The translations under genes and the position numbers were made by a program. Below, one piece after another: positions 61,926-64,000 of a DNA stretch of 64,000 nt (the first letter of the stretch is position 1; each line of letters starts with the position of its first letter). This DNA comes from Geomonas limicola (GTDB taxonomy: Bacteria; Desulfobacterota; Desulfuromonadia; Geobacterales; Geobacteraceae): assembly GCF_014193675.1 (NCBI RefSeq), contig NZ_BLXZ01000005.1:310001-374000 (forward strand), given 5' to 3'. Below the pieces are notes generated by a model. It worked only from the letters and a program-made list of their open reading frames with translations, had not been told where the DNA came from and made no database searches.

Positions 61926-63203
61926 TTACTCGCTCACCTTGTAGCTGCCGTCTTCCTTGAACTCGACGTTGGCGTTCAGGAATTTCACCGCGTACTCCTT
62001 GCCCTGCACCATGTCGTAGGCCATTTCGGCGCGGGTGCCGGTGTTGCAGTAGAAGACCACCGGTTTCCCCTTGGGGAGTTCGGCAAAGCGCTTGGCTATC
62101 TGCTCGGTGGGAATGTTGATCGCGTTGGGCAGCCGCTCCTTTTTGAACTCCTCGGGAGTCCGCACATCGACCAGGACGGTACCGGCGGGGAGCCCCTTTA
62201 AGAAGTCGTTGGAGCCGAGTTCGTTGGGGCCGAGCTTTTTGCGGTACACGATGCGGTCCGGGGTCGAGCCGCCCTGGAGCTGGAAACCTGCCTTGCGCCA
62301 CTCCTCGATCCCGCCGGGGAAACCGGTCACGTTGGAGTAACCCCAGTCGCGCGCCGTGGAAACTGCGGCTTCCACGTCTTTTTCAGCGGTGCCATAGAAA
62401 ACCAGCTGCGCGCTTTTGGTGCTCGGGAAACGATTTTCCCACTGCTCCAGCTGGGCCAGGGGGACGTTTATCGCCCCGGGAATGTGGCCAGCCGCTACCG
62501 CTTTCGCATCGCGCAGGTCGATGATCACCGCGTTACCGTCGCTGAGGAATGCGGCGCTGGGGATGGTGTAGTGCTCGGCCTTCTTCCACCCCGGTTCACC
62601 TGCAGTGAAGACGCTCACGTTAAGGTAACCGAGACTGTGGGCGATCTGTGCCGATTTGTGGCTCAGGCCGCAGGAAACGCCGCCACAGTAAAAGATCAAC
62701 GGGGTCTCCTTAACCGCCGGCAGCAGCTTGGTCCCCTCCAGTTCGAGGGTGGGGAGCGGGATGGAGATCGCGTGCGGCAGGTGCCCACTGGCGTACTTCG
62801 TGACCGGCCGCGCATCGATGATGACAGCGTCAGGGGCCGGGCGCTCCAGGAGCGCTTCCATCTCCTTGAGCGGCACTTCCTGGACCCCCTCCGGGAGCTT
62901 CGGGATCATCTTGGTGATCCTGGTCGCCACGAGGTCGTCACCATCGCGCTGGTAATCGATGGAGACGTTCTCGCCGGGGAGGATGTCCTTGGTACCTGCA
63001 GCGTTGACGAAGCTGGTCTTGTCGTCGAACCGCAGGACCAGCGCCTTCTTGTTGGCCTGATCCAGTGCGATGGTCTTCGACTTGTTGGCCAGAGCCCTCA
63101 CCGGTCCCGTAACACTCAACATCTCGCCGGCCCAGGCGATACTGCCGCCGCACAAAAACGCAACGAGCGCAAGCCGTGCCACCCTTCCTGCCGATCTGCT
63201 CAT
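61926..63203 (-). CDS. Periplasmic protein with three rhodanese domains
   Basis: 425 residues, signal peptide (cleavage near AWA-GE), a small N-terminal beta domain (~28-100), then three rhodanese domains. Domain 1 (~110-210) has the active cysteine loop YCGGVSCGLS. Domain 2 (~215-310) has FYGTAEKDVEA, no cysteine, so it is inactive. Domain 3 (~320-415) has YCNTGTRAEMA. Rhodaneses carry sulfane sulfur as persulfide; near a polysulfide/thiosulfate-reductase-like operon this may feed or collect sulfane sulfur in the periplasm (inference). Confidence 0.9.
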   Translation of the reverse strand: MSRSAGRVARLALVAFLCGGSIAWAGEMLSVTGPVRALANKSKTIALDQANKKALVLRFDDKTSFVNAAGTKDILPGENVSIDYQRDGDDLVATRITKMIPKLPEGVQEVPLKEMEALLERPAPDAVIIDARPVTKYASGHLPHAISIPLPTLELEGTKLLPAVKETPLIFYCGGVSCGLSHKSAQIAHSLGYLNVSVFTAGEPGWKKAEHYTIPSAAFLSDGNAVIIDLRDAKAVAAGHIPGAINVPLAQLEQWENRFPSTKSAQLVFYGTAEKDVEAAVSTARDWGYSNVTGFPGGIEEWRKAGFQLQGGSTPDRIVYRKKLGPNELGSNDFLKGLPAGTVLVDVRTPEEFKKERLPNAINIPTEQIAKRFAELPKGKPVVFYCNTGTRAEMAYDMVQGKEYAVKFLNANVEFKEDGSYKVSE

Positions 63204-63370
63204 GCTGTCAACCTCCTGTTCACCTGATAATTTCCCGCCGGAACCGAAAAATCGGAGCCTGCGGTCAACTGCGGCGGGAGCGACTCGTGCTGTCGCCCCC
63301 GCCGCGGAAGGGGAAGCTACGTCATGGGCATCCTCTATATCATATATTCCACAAGCTGCATAGCAGCGAA

Positions 63371-64000
63371 TCAGAAACGGTAGCTGAGCGAGCCGTAGAT
63401 GTTCCTGCCGTTTTCCGGAACCCGCACGCCGCTTTGGAAGGGATCCCGGGCGTAGGAGAGATGGCTGAAGTACTGCTTGTCCAAAAGGTTACTCACCCCG
63501 ACGCTGACGGTGAAACGCTCGATGGTGTAGCCCGCCTTGAGGTCGGTGGTGGCCCACCCCGAGGTGCGCTGCTCGAGCAGCCCGGTATCGACCCGGTCCT
63601 GTTCGCGGGTCAGGTTTTCCAGAGCCTCGACGAACAGGTGTCCGTCGTCGTAGCGCACCGACAGGGTCCCTTTAAGCGGCGGTATCTCGGAGAGCGGCCG
63701 GTTGCCGGTCTCGTTTTGCCCCTCGACGTAGGAGAGCGTTCCCCTCAAAAAGATGTTGTAGTCCAGGGCGAGCTGGCTTCCCAGTTCGGCGCCCCACATG
63801 GTGGCATGGACGTTCTGGTAGCTCTTCTCGAACAGGCCGGGGACCTGGTAGAAGTTGATGTAGTCCTGGAGGTCCGAGTAGAAGAGCGAGGCGTTCAGGT
63901 AGAAACGGTCGGTGGCGTACTTGGCGCCGAGGTCGGCCTGGTGGTTCACGGTCGACTTCAACCCGGAGTTGCCGTGCCAGTACGGTGAATTGAGCGTGGG
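63371..64000 (-). CDS. TonB-dependent receptor, C-terminal part (gene runs off the window)
   Basis: The frame is open to the right edge; about 209 residues are visible. Outer-membrane barrel strands: NHQADLGAKYATDRFYLNASLFYSDLQDYINF, GAELGSQLALDYNIFLRGTLSYVEGQ, and the terminal TonB-receptor motif ISVGVSNLLDKQYFSHLSYARDPF-like (NLLDKQY) ending SYRF. Imports a metal complex or cofactor using TonB energy; substrate not readable here. It is separated from the rhodanese gene by 167 bases containing a G/C-rich leader. Confidence 0.92.
   Translation of the reverse strand, partial: PTLNSPYWHGNSGLKSTVNHQADLGAKYATDRFYLNASLFYSDLQDYINFYQVPGLFEKSYQNVHATMWGAELGSQLALDYNIFLRGTLSYVEGQNETGNRPLSEIPPLKGTLSVRYDDGHLFVEALENLTREQDRVDTGLLEQRTSGWATTDLKAGYTIERFTVSVGVSNLLDKQYFSHLSYARDPFQSGVRVPENGRNIYGSLSYRF

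Overview
The window reads as a chromosomal segment of a GC-rich delta-proteobacterium of the Geobacteraceae (Geobacter/Geomonas type). This rests on gene content rather than on any marker gene: an exported multicopper oxidase, many chemoreceptors, a Psr-type molybdoenzyme, a PEP-CTERM protein behind a sigma-54 promoter, and a protein-thiocarboxylate methionine cluster. No rRNA, tRNA, CRISPR array or intact insertion sequence was seen.

Layout. 1-1361 is the 3' end of a Wzc-type tyrosine autokinase. 2.0-8.7 kb holds three exported proteins: a beta-propeller-like lipoprotein, an FKBP prolyl isomerase and a very large multicopper oxidase with duplicated Ig/FN3 modules. 9.0-26.9 kb is an exopolysaccharide locus on the + strand: exported glycosidase-like protein, Wzx flippase, four glycosyltransferases, a polymerase/ligase-like membrane protein, a coupled nucleotidyltransferase / thymidylate-kinase-like / APH-like kinase trio, an ATP-grasp enzyme with a HAD phosphatase, a LegC-type aminotransferase, a nucleotide-sugar 4,6-dehydratase, and two different phosphoglycosyl transferases. 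Together they can make a 4-amino-4,6-dideoxy sugar, load it on undecaprenyl phosphate, extend, flip and polymerise it.

27.0-30.0 kb is gene-poor. It contains a small membrane protein, an array of degenerate TTAAGCTAA-like motifs repeating about every 20.8 bp for some 700 bp, an unrecognised 125-residue protein, and three tandem 180-bp non-coding repeats. 30.0-38.8 kb is sensory: two chemoreceptors with sigma-28-like promoters, a free periplasmic Cache protein, a PEP-CTERM protein, an orphan RelB/DinJ-type antitoxin and a PAS histidine kinase. 39.3-42.0 kb has an outer-membrane protein and ModBC without ModA.

42.1-53.1 kb is a sulfur assimilation island. On the - strand: MetY, the sulfur carrier HcyS (GG-Ala-Gln tail), the E1-like HcyF, the JAMM protease HcyD, a siroheme sulfite reductase, TusA and MnmA. 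Divergent on the + strand: the sulfate ABC transporter CysPTWA and cysteine synthase. Sulfate is imported, reduced to sulfide, loaded on HcyS as a thiocarboxylate and passed to O-acetylhomoserine. The enzymes reducing sulfate to sulfite are not in the window.

53.3-57.2 kb holds an orphan HybB/NrfD-like membrane protein, a nuclease-fold protein with altered active-site residues, and an alkylation repair pair (Ogt plus an Ada-AlkA fusion). 57.7-64.0 kb holds PsrABC, a small lysine-rich exported protein, a triple-rhodanese periplasmic protein and the 3' end of a TonB-dependent receptor.
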